From Candidatus Terasakiella magnetica (GTDB taxonomy: Bacteria; Pseudomonadota; Alphaproteobacteria; Rhodospirillales; Terasakiellaceae), in assembly GCF_900093605.1 (NCBI RefSeq), contig NZ_FLYE01000012.1, forward strand, positions 310,001-374,000: 64,000 nucleotides of DNA. Direction: 5' to 3'. This document shows, in pieces, positions 1 through 8,884 of this stretch; positions within the stretch are counted from its first letter, which is position 1; every line of letters starts with the position of its first letter. The notes below the pieces were generated by a model. It saw nothing but the letters and a program-made list of their open reading frames with translations. It was not told the DNA's origin and searched no databases. Position numbers and translations under genes: made by a program.

Positions 1-1
1 A

Positions 2-43
2 GAAGACGAATTTGTTGCTCCACAAGGCGCGGCAGCTGAGTAA
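2..43 (+). CDS. ccoN: Cytochrome cbb3 oxidase subunit I (CcoN), C-terminal end only
   Basis: Only the last 13 codons and a TAA stop lie in the window; the tail ends in FVAPQGAAE. The residues alone do not identify the protein. The assignment is from context: ccoO begins 11 bases after this stop, and CcoN (the haem-copper catalytic subunit) directly precedes CcoO in ccoNOQP operons. The rest of the gene is left of the window. Confidence 0.75.
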   Translation, partial: EDEFVAPQGAAAE

Positions 44-54
44 AGGGATCGGTT

Positions 55-786
55 ATGAAACACGAAATATTCGAGAAAAATACGATCCTCTTGGCGATCG
101 CAATCGTGATCACCATTTCTGTTGGTGGTCTGGTACAAATCGTACCGCTCTACACGATCGATTCTACAATCGAGAAAGTAGACGGTATGCGTCCTTACTC
201 TCCTTTGGAGTTGGCTGGTCGTAACATTTACGTCCGTGAAGGTTGTTACCTCTGTCACTCTCAACAAATTCGTCCGTTCCGTGACGAGGTTGAGCGTTAC
301 GGTCACTACAGCTTGGCTGCGGAATCTATGTATGATCACCCGTTCCAGTGGGGCTCTAAGCGTACAGGTCCTGACCTGGCACGTGTTGGTGGCAAATACT
401 CTAACGCATGGCATGCTGCGCACCTTATCCGTCCGCAAGATGTTGTGCCTGAGTCTGTAATGCCAATGTACGGCTTCCTAGCTGAAAAAGAACTTTCGTT
501 CAAAGATGCTGGGGCTCACCTTTCTGCACTGCGTGCAGCGGGTGATCCGTATACCGATGAGCAAATCGCACAAGCTGCAAACGACTTCATCACGCAAGCT
601 ATGGGTGACGAAGGCGAAGGCGACACGGATGAGCTAATGGCTCGTTATCCGAAAGCTGTTTTGGGTGATTTCGATGGTGATCCATCTAAAATCACTGAGC
701 TTGATGCAATGATCGCATATCTTCAGATGCTTGGTACGTTGGTGGATTTCACTACGTATAAGCCTGAAGGCGAGATGGCTCGATAG
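55..786 (+). CDS. ccoO: Cytochrome cbb3 oxidase subunit II, mono-haem cytochrome c (CcoO)
   Basis: This membrane-anchored mono-haem c subunit passes electrons from CcoP towards the CcoN catalytic centre of the high-affinity cbb3 oxidase. One N-terminal membrane segment (about residues 10-32) anchors a periplasmic domain. The haem c motif CYLCH has Cys64, Cys67 and His68, and the stretch [10 protein letters not shown] probably carries the axial methionine. The 243 residues are normal for the family. It sits between ccoN and ccoQ with short gaps, so the genes are probably co-transcribed. The family call is firm. Confidence 0.97.
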   Translation: MKHEIFEKNTILLAIAIVITISVGGLVQIVPLYTIDSTIEKVDGMRPYSPLELAGRNIYVREGCYLCHSQQIRPFRDEVERYGHYSLAAESMYDHPFQWGSKRTGPDLARVGGKYSNAWHAAHLIRPQDVVPESVMPMYGFLAEKELSFKDAGAHLSALRAAGDPYTDEQIAQAANDFITQAMGDEGEGDTDELMARYPKAVLGDFDGDPSKITELDAMIAYLQMLGTLVDFTTYKPEGEMAR

Positions 787-794
787 GTGCAAGC

Positions 795-947
795 GTGAGC
801 TTGGACGACATAGTCTCAATCGCACGCCAGTTATGGGTCGTGTGGATGATGTTCCTGTTCGTGGGGATCATATACTTTGCGCTTCGGCCAAAGAATAAAA
901 AGAAGTTTGATGAAGCTTCCCAGATCCCCCTCCAGGACGATGATTAA
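795..947 (+). CDS. ccoQ: Cytochrome cbb3 oxidase subunit CcoQ (small membrane protein)
   Basis: This 50-residue protein starts at GTG, 8 bases after the ccoO stop. It has one hydrophobic segment (about residues 14-30, rich in W, M, F and V), then a basic patch (RPKNKKK) and an acidic tail ending QDDD. That is the layout of CcoQ, a small subunit that stabilises the cbb3 complex. Its place between ccoO and ccoP is the conserved one. The GTG start is supported by the reading frame and by family length; no better ATG exists near it. Confidence 0.9.
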   Translation: MSLDDIVSIARQLWVVWMMFLFVGIIYFALRPKNKKKFDEASQIPLQDDD

Positions 948-957
948 GGAGATTAGT

Positions 958-1812
958 ATGGCAAACGTGGAAAAGGACCCGGTAACGGGCACAAATACCA
1001 CCGGCCATGAATGGGACGGCATTAAAGAGCTGGATACGCCACTTCCTAAGTGGTGGTTGACAACTTTTTACGCTTGTATCATTTGGGCGATTGGCTATTG
1101 GGTAGTTTACCCATCATGGCCATCACTAAACGGTTACGCCAAAGGTGTATTCGAAACTACAAACCGCCTCGAACATGCTGCGGAAATGAAAGCTGTTGCG
1201 AAAGCACGCGAAGCATGGACAAGCAAGTTCGATGGTAAAGAAATTGGTGAAGTTGCTAAAGATTCAGAATTGTTGAACTACGCAATGGCTGGCGGACGCG
1301 TAATTTTCGCGGATAACTGTCAACCTTGTCACGGTGCAAGCGGTTCTGGTGCGAAGAACTTCCCTGTATTGGCTGATGACGATTGGCTGTGGGGCGGGAC
1401 TCTGGAAGAGATCCAGACGACTGTTCAATACGGTATTCGTTCAGGTCATGATGAAGAACGTCTTTCAGATATGCCTGCGCTTGTTTCTGATGAAACAATC
1501 ACAGCAGCTGAAGCTGACCAAATTGCTGATTATGTTATGAAGCTTAGTGGTCAAGGCGGTTCTGATGCTGGTCAGATGTTGTACAACGACAACTGTGCTT
1601 CTTGTCACGCTGAAGACGGCGCTGGCATGGCAGACCTTGGTGCTCCTCGTTTGAACGATGGCATCTGGTTGTACAAAGCTGGTAAAGACGGCGTTGTGGC
1701 TCAGATCAACAAACCACAGCATGGTGTAATGCCAGCTTGGGTTGGTCGTCTGTCCGATACAGAAATCAAACAAGTTTCTATCTACGTTCACTCTTTGGGT
1801 GGCGGTCAGTAA
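958..1812 (+). CDS. ccoP: Cytochrome cbb3 oxidase subunit III, di-haem cytochrome c (CcoP)
   Basis: This di-haem c subunit accepts electrons from soluble cytochrome c and passes them to CcoO. The ATG at 958 lies 7 bases after a GGAG-type ribosome site; the frame stays open further upstream but that part overlaps ccoQ. The protein is 284 residues: a cytosolic N-terminus, a membrane anchor at about 32-54, and two cytochrome c domains with CQPCH (Cys121, Cys124, His125) and CASCH (Cys213, Cys216, His217). It is the last gene of the structural operon and is followed by a strong terminator. Confidence 0.97.
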   Translation: MANVEKDPVTGTNTTGHEWDGIKELDTPLPKWWLTTFYACIIWAIGYWVVYPSWPSLNGYAKGVFETTNRLEHAAEMKAVAKAREAWTSKFDGKEIGEVAKDSELLNYAMAGGRVIFADNCQPCHGASGSGAKNFPVLADDDWLWGGTLEEIQTTVQYGIRSGHDEERLSDMPALVSDETITAAEADQIADYVMKLSGQGGSDAGQMLYNDNCASCHAEDGAGMADLGAPRLNDGIWLYKAGKDGVVAQINKPQHGVMPAWVGRLSDTEIKQVSIYVHSLGGGQ

Positions 1813-1836
1813 GAAGCCTGTTTCGATTTATCGAAC

Positions 1837-1876
1837 AAAAAAACGGTTGTCGAAACTTTCGGCAACCGTTTTTTGT
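1837..1876 (+). terminator. Rho-independent terminator of ccoNOQP
   Basis: The arms ACGGTTGTCGAA and TTCGGCAACCGT (1843-1854 and 1858-1869) pair around a 3-base loop with one G-T wobble. An A-run precedes and TTTTTT follows, so it ends the structural operon and separates it from ccoG. Confidence 0.9.
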
Positions 1877-1994
1877 TGGGTGTTTATATAGGTTAGAATA
1901 TCTTAATATTCTGCTTTCCTATATAAACCAAGGCGTTCATGAAAAACCAAGAAACATTATTATTCAAAAATATTTGCGGATTCATTGTGTGAAA

Positions 1995-2035
1995 TTGACG
2001 GTTATCAATTGCACAATGGCTAGAACAAGTATAAA
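1995..2035 (+). promoter_or_regulatory. FNR-type box and -10 element of the ccoG promoter
   Basis: TTGACGGTTATCAA (1995-2008) matches the FNR/Anr/FixK consensus TTGAY-N4-RTCAA, with perfect TTGAC/ATCAA half-sites. TATAAA at 2030-2035 fits a -10 box. With a start of transcription near 2042, the box is centred about 41 bases upstream, the standard position for activation by FNR-family proteins. This predicts induction of ccoGHIS at low oxygen. Start site and regulator are inferred. Confidence 0.8.
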
Positions 2036-2076
2036 AAAACCACAACATTTGTTGACCCAGAGATCGAGTGAAAACC

Positions 2077-3531
2077 ATGGCGAAACCTGAAGCAGTCGCA
2101 ATACCAAAACCAAATGAAGGTGGTGACGGCCCGTTATATGCGGATCGTGTCAAAGTTCATCCACGTATTTTTAAAGGCGCATTTCGTCAATGGAAGACGC
2201 GCCTGTTGTGGGTTTTCCTTGCATTATATCATTGTTTTGCGTGGGTACGTTGGGACCGCGGTGAAGGTGTGCCGGATCAGGCCATCCTGTTTGATCTACC
2301 GGGGCGACGTGCCTATATTTTCTGGATTGAGATTTGGCCTCAGGAAGTTTATTACCTGACCGGGCTTTTAATCTTGGCTGCGGTAAGTCTGTTTGCGGCT
2401 TCTGCCATTGCCGGGCGTGTGTGGTGTGGCTTTGCCTGTTTCCAAACGGTCTGGACTGATCTGTTCATGATGGTTGAGAAATTTATTGAAGGTGATCGCA
2501 ACAAGCGTATCCGCCTTGATAAAGCGCCTCTCTCACTTGATAAAATCACCAAGCGCATTGCCAAACATGTCATTTGGATTTTGATCTCCTTATTTATGGG
2601 GCTTTCCTTCCTGTGGTATTTCAATGATGCCCCAACTATCACCAAAGAAATTCTTTCAGGTGAGCTTGGCGGCTGGGCGTTGATTACGCTGGGTATCTTA
2701 AGCTCTATGACATATCTCATGGCGGGTTTTGCCCGTGAGCAGGTGTGTTTCTACATGTGCCCTTATGGTCGTTTCCAAGGGGTGATGACCGATGAAGACT
2801 CATTGCTGGTCACCTATGAAGATTGGCGTGGGGAACCGCGGGCAAAACCGGGTAAGAACCGTGATTTCTCCGAGCGTGGTCATTGTGTGGATTGTTCACT
2901 GTGTGTGCAGGCTTGTCCAACCGGGATTGATATCCGTGAAGGCCAGCAGATGGAATGTATCGGCTGTGGGCTGTGTATTGATGCTTGTAACACCATGATG
3001 GAAAAATTCGACCTGCCGAAAAACCTGATTTCATACGATAGCTATACAAATATGATTGCGCGTGAAAAAGGCTTGGGCAAACAGGTTCACCTGATTCGTC
3101 CGCGCACGATCTATTATGCGGTTATTTTAACAGCTGTTTTGGCTGTTTTGTTAACCAGTCTTGGTATGCGCGAGCGTCTTGAAGTCAATATCATTCGTGA
3201 TCGTGCCCCACTGTTTGTGACTTTGTCTGATGGCACCATTCGCAACGGCTATACCTATAAAATCCTCAATATGGAATCGGAGTTGAAAAACTATGAACTT
3301 TCCATTGAAGGCCTTGATAAGGTGAATATGACCATGATCGGCCAAGAGGCAAAAGAGCAGCCTAAATTGGACCTCACTGTTGGTGCAGATCGCATCGGCG
3401 CATTTAAAATTTTCCTCAAAGCACCGCGTGCTGTACTTGATGGGAAGTCGACAGACATTGACTTTATCCTCAAGGACAAGGAAACTGGCGACATTCTCAG
3501 TCAGACAACCGTATTTCGTGGACCTAATTAA
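2077..3531 (+). CDS. ccoG: cbb3 oxidase assembly protein CcoG (membrane 4Fe-4S protein, FixG)
   Basis: CcoG is a membrane iron-sulfur protein needed for cbb3 oxidase maturation; in studied bacteria it acts as a cupric reductase supplying Cu(I). Several membrane segments lie in the N-terminal half. A dicluster ferredoxin region has CVDCSLCVQACP and CIGCGLCIDAC, two typical CxxCxxC sets. The C-terminal part is an Ig-like periplasmic domain after a last membrane segment. I chose ATG 2077 (484 residues); an in-frame GTG at 2068 would add three residues and cannot be excluded. Its last base is shared with the first base of ccoH. Confidence 0.95.
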   Translation: MAKPEAVAIPKPNEGGDGPLYADRVKVHPRIFKGAFRQWKTRLLWVFLALYHCFAWVRWDRGEGVPDQAILFDLPGRRAYIFWIEIWPQEVYYLTGLLILAAVSLFAASAIAGRVWCGFACFQTVWTDLFMMVEKFIEGDRNKRIRLDKAPLSLDKITKRIAKHVIWILISLFMGLSFLWYFNDAPTITKEILSGELGGWALITLGILSSMTYLMAGFAREQVCFYMCPYGRFQGVMTDEDSLLVTYEDWRGEPRAKPGKNRDFSERGHCVDCSLCVQACPTGIDIREGQQMECIGCGLCIDACNTMMEKFDLPKNLISYDSYTNMIAREKGLGKQVHLIRPRTIYYAVILTAVLAVLLTSLGMRERLEVNIIRDRAPLFVTLSDGTIRNGYTYKILNMESELKNYELSIEGLDKVNMTMIGQEAKEQPKLDLTVGADRIGAFKIFLKAPRAVLDGKSTDIDFILKDKETGDILSQTTVFRGPN

Positions 3532-4025
3532 TGAGTAAACAACGCGCACCGGGCTGGTGGTACCCTTGGATTTTCGTCGGCTTTTTTGCCGTGATCATCA
3601 CTGTAAACGGCATCATGATGTTTTTTGCATATGATAGCTGGACAGGATTGGAAACCAAGGACCATTACCTCAAGGGCTTAGCCTATGACAACAATGTGGC
3701 GGGCGCGAAAGCACAAGCAGCCCTTGGATGGGATGTGAAGATCGATGTCTCCCCGCTTGAGTCGGTTGATCTGCAAAGAAAGGTAGCCTATCAGGTGACT
3801 TTCCTTGATCACAATAAAAAGCCCGTTAAAGGCCTAAAGGCCCATATCTTCTTCATTCGCCCAACTTCAGAAGGGCTAGATGTGGATGAGCCTGTCGATA
3901 TGACAGGTGATGGCGTTGTCTCAGGCGAGATCGTCTTGCCTGTACCCGGTCAATGGGATACGCGCGTTCATGCTGAAAGCTTGGGCCGTCAATATCAGCT
4001 CGTTGAGCGTGTTGTCGTTCGATAA
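3531..4025 (+). CDS. ccoH: cbb3 oxidase assembly protein CcoH (FixH)
   Basis: CcoH is a single-span membrane protein with a periplasmic FixH domain that stays associated with cbb3 oxidase during assembly. The 164-residue product has a membrane segment at about residues 12-32, then a beta-rich domain. The family motif is visible as YDSWTGLETKDHYLKGLAYD, matching the conserved Y..G.....YY..G region of FixH proteins. The start codon overlaps the ccoG stop by one base, so translation is probably coupled. Confidence 0.92.
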   Translation: MSKQRAPGWWYPWIFVGFFAVIITVNGIMMFFAYDSWTGLETKDHYLKGLAYDNNVAGAKAQAALGWDVKIDVSPLESVDLQRKVAYQVTFLDHNKKPVKGLKAHIFFIRPTSEGLDVDEPVDMTGDGVVSGEIVLPVPGQWDTRVHAESLGRQYQLVERVVVR

Positions 4026-4049
4026 CAGCCTTAAAGAGTCTTGTTTCAA

Positions 4050-4083
4050 TGTCACCGTTACACTTGTTGTGCGGTGGCATTTT
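4050..4083 (+). terminator. Weak terminator-like hairpin between ccoH and ccoI
   Basis: TGTCACCG (4050-4057) and CGGTGGCA (4072-4079) pair with one wobble around a 14-base loop, followed by only four T. It may reduce read-through from ccoGH into ccoIS rather than stop it. The 123-base gap here is the only sizeable one in ccoGHIS. Confidence 0.45.
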
Positions 4084-4148
4084 GATGTAAAACCCTGACA
4101 TCCAGTGTTGATCGCGCATTATCGTGTGATAAGGATGAAGGACGAAAA

Positions 4149-6476
4149 ATGACAGCCAGTTGCTTACATTGTGGTGATCCCATTCCAGCCCATTCAGACG
4201 GGGGTGAAGGATTCTGCTGTAAAGGCTGTCACGGGGCTTATGAACTCATCAATGGTCTGGGGCTCAAAACCTACTACGAGCGCCGGGTTATCGACCCTGA
4301 AGCCAAGGCATTGCGCCCTGAAGATGAAGGCGTCGTCATTGATTATCACGCCCATATTATTGAAGATGAGGGTGATGTAAAAACCCTTTACCTCATGGTG
4401 GAAGGAATCCATTGCGCCGCGTGTGTTTGGTTGATCGAAACCGCCCTTGGTCGCCAAGAAGGCGTGCGCCAAGCCCGGGTTAATATGTCCACACGCCGCC
4501 TTGTTCTTAAATGGCAAGGTGAGGAGATTGATCCCAACGCGCTTGTCGCCATGATCACGGGGCTGGGCTATCGTCTGGTGCCTTATGACCCCTGTCTTTT
4601 AAATTCAGAAAATGAAAAAGGCGAAAAAGAGCTTTTGCGCGCCATGGCAGTTGCCGGGTTTGCCGCAGCAAATGTGATGCTCTTTAGCGTGTCGATCTGG
4701 GCGGGCTATTCCCAAGGGATGATGGAAAGCACGCGCGATCTCATGCATTGGCTGTCTGCCCTTGTGGCCCTGCCGGCTGTGGCCTATGCGGGGAGACCAT
4801 TTTTTCGCTCTGCCCTCACGGCCTTGCGCATTGGGCGGCTCAATATGGATGTGCCAATCTCACTTGCGGTCTTATTAGCAGCGGGTATGAGCCTGTTTCA
4901 GGTGATCAATGGGGCGGAACATGCCTATTTTGATTCTGCTATCAGTTTATTATTCTTCCTCCTCGTTGGGCGATATCTTGATCGTCGGGCACGCGGACGT
5001 GCGCGCGGCGCGGCAGAACATCTCCTTGGCTTAAATGCTGTGGCCGTCACGGTCTTAAATGAGGATGGAACAAAATCGCTTTTGCCGCCTGATCAGGTCA
5101 AAGACAAAATGATTGTCCTATGTGCTGCGGGTGAGCGTGTCGCAGTTGATGGCGAAGTGATTGATGGTCAGTCAGATATTGATACCAGCTTGATTTCAGG
5201 CGAGTCGGTACCTGTTATGGTAAAAACTGAAGATCAGGTTTTTGCAGGCACGACTAATTTATCAGCCCCACTTAAAATCCGCGTCAATGCCACAGGGGAA
5301 GGCACCCTATTGGCAGAGATCGTGCGCCTGATGGAAGAGGCTGAAGCCGGGCGGGCAAACTATGTAGCCTTGGCTGATCGTGTCGCGCGCTATTACGCCC
5401 CGGTTGTGCATATCTTATCTTTGGTGACCTTTGTTTACTGGTTCTTCCTTGGCGGGGTTGTCTGGAACGAGGCATTACTTAATGCCATTGCGGTTTTGAT
5501 CATCACATGTCCGTGCGCTTTGGCCTTGGCGGTCCCTGTGGTGCAGGTCATTGCCTCAGGTCGCTTGATGCGCCAAGGTATTTTGGTCAAAACAGGCACC
5601 GCGCTTGAGCGTTTGGCCCGTGTGAAAAATGTCGTGTTTGATAAAACAGGGACATTGACTTTAGGGCGGGCGCAATTTGTAAATGCCGACAGTTTCAGCC
5701 AAGAAGAGCTGGAGCTTGCCGCCTCCCTTGCAGGGGCGAGCAAACATCCTTTATCGCGCGCTTTATGCCGTGCTGTGCCGCATATTGCCGTGCGCTCTGG
5801 GGTAAAAGAGGTTCCCGGTTGTGGGCTTGAGGCACAGGGCGTGCGTTTGGGCAGCCGCCAATGGTGTGGCAATCAAGAAGCTGCGCTTTGTGATGGGCCG
5901 GAGCTGTGGTTGGCTATAGAAGGGCAGGCTGCAAAATGTTTGAAATTCTCTGATCATTTGCGCGGTGATGCCAAAGAGGTGATCGAGCGCCTTAAAGGCC
6001 TTTCTTATGACGTGCATCTGCTTTCAGGTGATCGTCTTGAGCCCGCCCAAAAAGTAGCAGATGAGCTTAAGATTGAAAATTGGCAAGCCCAGTGCAGCCC
6101 ATCTGATAAATGTGAGGCGCTTGAAAAAATGGAGGCACCTTTCATGGTGGGTGATGGGTTAAATGATGCGCCAGCCTTGGCTGCGGCCTCTGTCTCGCTT
6201 TCGCCGTCTTCTGCTATTGATGTGTCGCAAAATACGGCTGATGCGGTCTTTCAGGGCGAAAAGCTCCGGCCTGTGTTAGAAGTGCTTGGTGTGGCGCGAA
6301 AAGCAGATAAACTGGTGAAGCAGAATATTGGCTTGGCGTTTTTATATAACAGCATTACCGTACCCCTAGCGGTTGCGGGATATGTCACCCCCTTGATTGC
6401 AGCAGTTGCCATGTCTACCTCTTCTTTGGTAGTGATAGCGAATGCGTTACGCTTAAGCAGAGGAAAAGTATCTTGA
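4149..6476 (+). CDS. ccoI: Copper-transporting P1B-type ATPase CcoI (FixI)
   Basis: CcoI is a Cu(I) P-type ATPase that supplies copper for the CuB site of cbb3 oxidase. In its 775 residues, in order: an N-terminal cysteine-rich metal-binding segment (CLHCGDP...CCKGC), a heavy-metal-associated domain with IHCAACVW, membrane helices, the actuator loop (SGES), the transport-site CPC in ITCPCALALA, the phosphorylation motif DKTGTLT and the hinge GDGLNDAPAL. The N-terminal Cys segment before the HMA domain is typical of CcoI rather than of CopA. An AAGGA ribosome site precedes ATG 4149. The last bases overlap ccoS. Confidence 0.96.
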   Translation: MTASCLHCGDPIPAHSDGGEGFCCKGCHGAYELINGLGLKTYYERRVIDPEAKALRPEDEGVVIDYHAHIIEDEGDVKTLYLMVEGIHCAACVWLIETALGRQEGVRQARVNMSTRRLVLKWQGEEIDPNALVAMITGLGYRLVPYDPCLLNSENEKGEKELLRAMAVAGFAAANVMLFSVSIWAGYSQGMMESTRDLMHWLSALVALPAVAYAGRPFFRSALTALRIGRLNMDVPISLAVLLAAGMSLFQVINGAEHAYFDSAISLLFFLLVGRYLDRRARGRARGAAEHLLGLNAVAVTVLNEDGTKSLLPPDQVKDKMIVLCAAGERVAVDGEVIDGQSDIDTSLISGESVPVMVKTEDQVFAGTTNLSAPLKIRVNATGEGTLLAEIVRLMEEAEAGRANYVALADRVARYYAPVVHILSLVTFVYWFFLGGVVWNEALLNAIAVLIITCPCALALAVPVVQVIASGRLMRQGILVKTGTALERLARVKNVVFDKTGTLTLGRAQFVNADSFSQEELELAASLAGASKHPLSRALCRAVPHIAVRSGVKEVPGCGLEAQGVRLGSRQWCGNQEAALCDGPELWLAIEGQAAKCLKFSDHLRGDAKEVIERLKGLSYDVHLLSGDRLEPAQKVADELKIENWQAQCSPSDKCEALEKMEAPFMVGDGLNDAPALAAASVSLSPSSAIDVSQNTADAVFQGEKLRPVLEVLGVARKADKLVKQNIGLAFLYNSITVPLAVAGYVTPLIAAVAMSTSSLVVIANALRLSRGKVS

Positions 6477-6646
6477 AAAGCTTGTTATATCTCATTCCGG
6501 CCATGTTATTTTTAGGTGGTCTTGGGCTGGCTGGCTTTTTGTGGGCCTTGAAATCAGGACAATATGACGACATGGAAGGCAATGCATCGCGCATTTTGTT
6601 TGATGATGACGATAAACCTTTGCCGCCAGAGGAAAAAGAAAAATGA
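6473..6646 (+). CDS. ccoS: cbb3 oxidase maturation protein CcoS
   Basis: This 57-residue single-span protein carries the CcoS signature: a hydrophobic segment (about residues 5-25), then SGQYDDMEG and RILFDDD and an acidic/proline tail. CcoS is needed to insert haem b and copper into CcoN. The only start that gives the full family length is TTG 6473, overlapping the ccoI stop by four bases. Its stop overlaps the panB ATG (ATGA), linking the oxidase assembly operon to pantothenate synthesis at the level of translation. Confidence 0.93.
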   Translation: MKSLLYLIPAMLFLGGLGLAGFLWALKSGQYDDMEGNASRILFDDDDKPLPPEEKEK

Positions 6647-7470
6647 GTAAAGCAAGCAATACCAAGCGTATCTCTTTAACAGATTTGGTCGCACGCAAAG
6701 GTGCTGAACCCATCGTCTGTCTGACAGCTTACACAACCTCGATTTCACGCCTGATTGATGATCATGTGGATTTGATCTTGGTGGGCGATAGCTTGGGCAT
6801 GGTGCTTTACGGTATGGACAGCACCCTTGGTGTCACCGTTGATATGATGATTGCCCATGGTAAAGGTGTGATGCGTGGCTCAGACAAGGCCTGTGTGATT
6901 GTGGATATGCCCTTCGGCTCCTACGAAGAATCCCCTGAAATGGCCTTTCGCAACTGTTCGCGCGTCATGGCAGAAACGCGCTGTTCTGGTGTAAAGCTTG
7001 AAGGCGGCGTTGAAATGGCTGAGACCATTAACTTCCTTGTAAAACGCGGCATTCCCGTTGTGGCCCATGTGGGGCTGACCCCGCAATCGGTTCATGCCTT
7101 TGGCGGTTTTAAATCTCAAGGGCGCACGGAAGATGCGGCTGAGCGTATTGTGGAAGATGCAAAAGCCGTTGCAGAGGCGGGCGCATCAGCTGTTGTGGTT
7201 GAAGGGGTTGTTGAACCGTTAGGTGTGCGCATCACTAAGGAAATTGATGTGCCAACCATTGGTATTGGGGCTTCGCCACAATGTGATGGGCAAATTTTGG
7301 TAACCGAAGATTTGATCGGCCTGTTTGCTGAATTTAAGCCGAAATTTGTGAAACGTTATGCCCAGATGGATGAAATGATCACAACGGCGGTTGAAGGATA
7401 TAAAGAGGAAGTGCGTGCGCGTACTTTCCCCGCGCCAGAACATTGCTTTGGTTATAAAGGGGATAAATAA
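6643..7470 (+). CDS. panB: 3-methyl-2-oxobutanoate hydroxymethyltransferase (PanB)
   Basis: PanB transfers a hydroxymethyl group from methylene-tetrahydrofolate to alpha-ketoisovalerate to give ketopantoate, the first committed step to pantothenate and CoA. The 275-residue product has the family motifs [12 protein letters not shown] and KLEGG and the [14 protein letters not shown] region near the C-terminus. The ATG lies inside the ccoS stop (ATGA overlap). panC follows one base after the stop, so panB and panC form a pair. Confidence 0.96.
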   Translation: MSKASNTKRISLTDLVARKGAEPIVCLTAYTTSISRLIDDHVDLILVGDSLGMVLYGMDSTLGVTVDMMIAHGKGVMRGSDKACVIVDMPFGSYEESPEMAFRNCSRVMAETRCSGVKLEGGVEMAETINFLVKRGIPVVAHVGLTPQSVHAFGGFKSQGRTEDAAERIVEDAKAVAEAGASAVVVEGVVEPLGVRITKEIDVPTIGIGASPQCDGQILVTEDLIGLFAEFKPKFVKRYAQMDEMITTAVEGYKEEVRARTFPAPEHCFGYKGDK

Positions 7471-7471
7471 C

Positions 7472-8314
7472 ATGGCATTGGCGACAGTCCGCACGGTTGC
7501 AGAGTTACGCGCACAAGTCAGTGAGTGGCGCAAAAATGGTCTTAAGGTTGGTTTGGTGCCAACCATGGGCGCGCTGCATGAAGGTCATTTAGCCTTGGTG
7601 AAAACAGCGCTTGAGACTTGTGATCGTGTCATCGCGACGATTTTTGTCAATCCAAAGCAATTTGGCCCCAATGAAGATTTAGAGACTTATCCACGCACAG
7701 AAGCTGAAGATGCAGCCAAGCTGGCCTCAGTTGGCGGGCATTTGCTGTTTGCGCCAAATGTTGAAGAAATGTATGGCGCAGATGGTGGGGTCACCAAAGT
7801 CAGTGTGGCTGGCCTTGGTGATATTATTGAAGGTGAGTTTCGCCCCGGTTTTTTTGATGGGGTGGCAACCGTTGTAACCAAGCTGTTGTTGCAAGCCCTG
7901 CCCGATGAGGCTTTTTTTGGCGAAAAAGACTATCAGCAGCTCAATGTTATTAAGCGTTTTAGTGCGGATTTAAATATTCCGGTTGATATTAAAGGGGTGC
8001 CAACCGTGCGCGAAAGCGATGGTCTGGCCATGTCATCGCGCAATGCCTATTTGATCCGTGAAGAACGTGAAATTGCGCCTGTGCTTTATCGAACGATCTC
8101 AGAAGTGTCTGAGCGTTTTAAAGTAGGCGGCAAGGCTGAGGCCTTGTCAAAATGGGCAAGCCAGCAATTAATTGATGCAGGTTTTCATAAGGTGGATTAC
8201 ATCTTGATCCGCAAGGCAGATGATATCGCGCAAGAAGCGGTCAAGGGGGAGCCCATTAGGGTCCTTGCTGCGGCTTTTCTTGGAAAAGCACGCCTGATTG
8301 ATAACGTTGGATAA
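7472..8314 (+). CDS. panC: Pantoate-beta-alanine ligase (PanC)
   Basis: PanC joins pantoate and beta-alanine with ATP to give pantothenate. ATG 7472, one base after the panB stop, gives 280 residues, the usual length. Visible motifs are MGALHEGHLALV (the HxGH nucleotide-binding motif), FVNPKQFGPNEDL and the GEKDYQQL and SSRNAYL segments typical of the family. The frame is open upstream, but that extension overlaps panB and lacks the family N-terminus. It probably ends the ccoGHIS-panBC transcript. Confidence 0.96.
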   Translation: MALATVRTVAELRAQVSEWRKNGLKVGLVPTMGALHEGHLALVKTALETCDRVIATIFVNPKQFGPNEDLETYPRTEAEDAAKLASVGGHLLFAPNVEEMYGADGGVTKVSVAGLGDIIEGEFRPGFFDGVATVVTKLLLQALPDEAFFGEKDYQQLNVIKRFSADLNIPVDIKGVPTVRESDGLAMSSRNAYLIREEREIAPVLYRTISEVSERFKVGGKAEALSKWASQQLIDAGFHKVDYILIRKADDIAQEAVKGEPIRVLAAAFLGKARLIDNVG

Positions 8315-8320
8315 AACGGT

Positions 8321-8395
8321 TTATTTGAACTGGGTGTAAAGGCAGGCCATACCGACCATAAACATCCCCATTAAACCAACTACTGCCCACGTCAT
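8321..8395 (-). CDS. Possible 24-residue membrane peptide, opposite strand
   Basis: A short minus-strand frame starts at ATG 8395 with an AAAGG ribosome-site-like sequence about 7 bases upstream. It encodes one hydrophobic helix rich in M, V and G (starting MTWAVVGLMGMF) and a polar end YTQFK. The size and layout resemble single-span helper peptides of respiratory or transport complexes, but I recognise no family. It converges on panC with a 6-base gap. It may be spurious. Confidence 0.4.
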   Translation of the reverse strand: MTWAVVGLMGMFMVGMACLYTQFK

Positions 8396-8571
8396 GGCAA
8401 CACCTTTGATTTAGAATAACTTAATATTAAGAAGATAACGTATATCTACGTAGTTCTTCAAGGTTGATAATGTTTCGTTTTATTTCGCCTTTTGTTTCAG
8501 AAATATTTTCTTAAGTTTTTCACCTTATAATGAAAGATAGAGAAATTATTTTTTGTTAAAGGTGGAAAACC

Positions 8572-8862
8572 ATGTATGGCGATATCAAATTACAAATACT
8601 GAGCCTGTTTCCATTTAGCTATGATGCCAAGCTGATTATCATTGGTTTATTGGTCTGGTTAATATGCGGATTAATCTTCCGCTTGCCCATGACCCGTCTG
8701 GTTTGTGTGGCCCCGATTGTTTTGCTGGCTGTGGCTATTGAAATTGCAGATGTGATGTTTTTGGCTCAGGCCCCTATTCGGGCAGTGAGTGACTTTGCCT
8801 TTTTAGTGGTGCCTGTTTTGGTGGTTGTGTTCTTTCAACATCAAGGTTGGGCGCGTTCTTAA
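8572..8862 (+). CDS. Hypothetical small membrane protein (96 residues)
   Basis: I do not recognise this protein. It has three likely membrane segments (about residues 20-38, 42-59 and 73-92) joined by short loops, including RLPMTR. A good ribosome site (AAAGGTGG) lies just before ATG 8572. The 22-base gap to the next gene suggests co-transcription with the ferredoxin-like protein. The AT-rich 8396-8571 segment before it probably holds its promoter and contains a 12-base palindrome CTTAATATTAAG. No function is proposed. Confidence 0.7.
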   Translation: MYGDIKLQILSLFPFSYDAKLIIIGLLVWLICGLIFRLPMTRLVCVAPIVLLAVAIEIADVMFLAQAPIRAVSDFAFLVVPVLVVVFFQHQGWARS

Positions 8863-8884
8863 AAAATAATAATAAGGACAGCAG

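Noticed and set aside
1737-2090. Plus-strand frame crossing the ccoP end, its terminator and the ccoG promoter
   Set aside because: It spans a terminator and an FNR box and shows no family features; it is a shadow frame.
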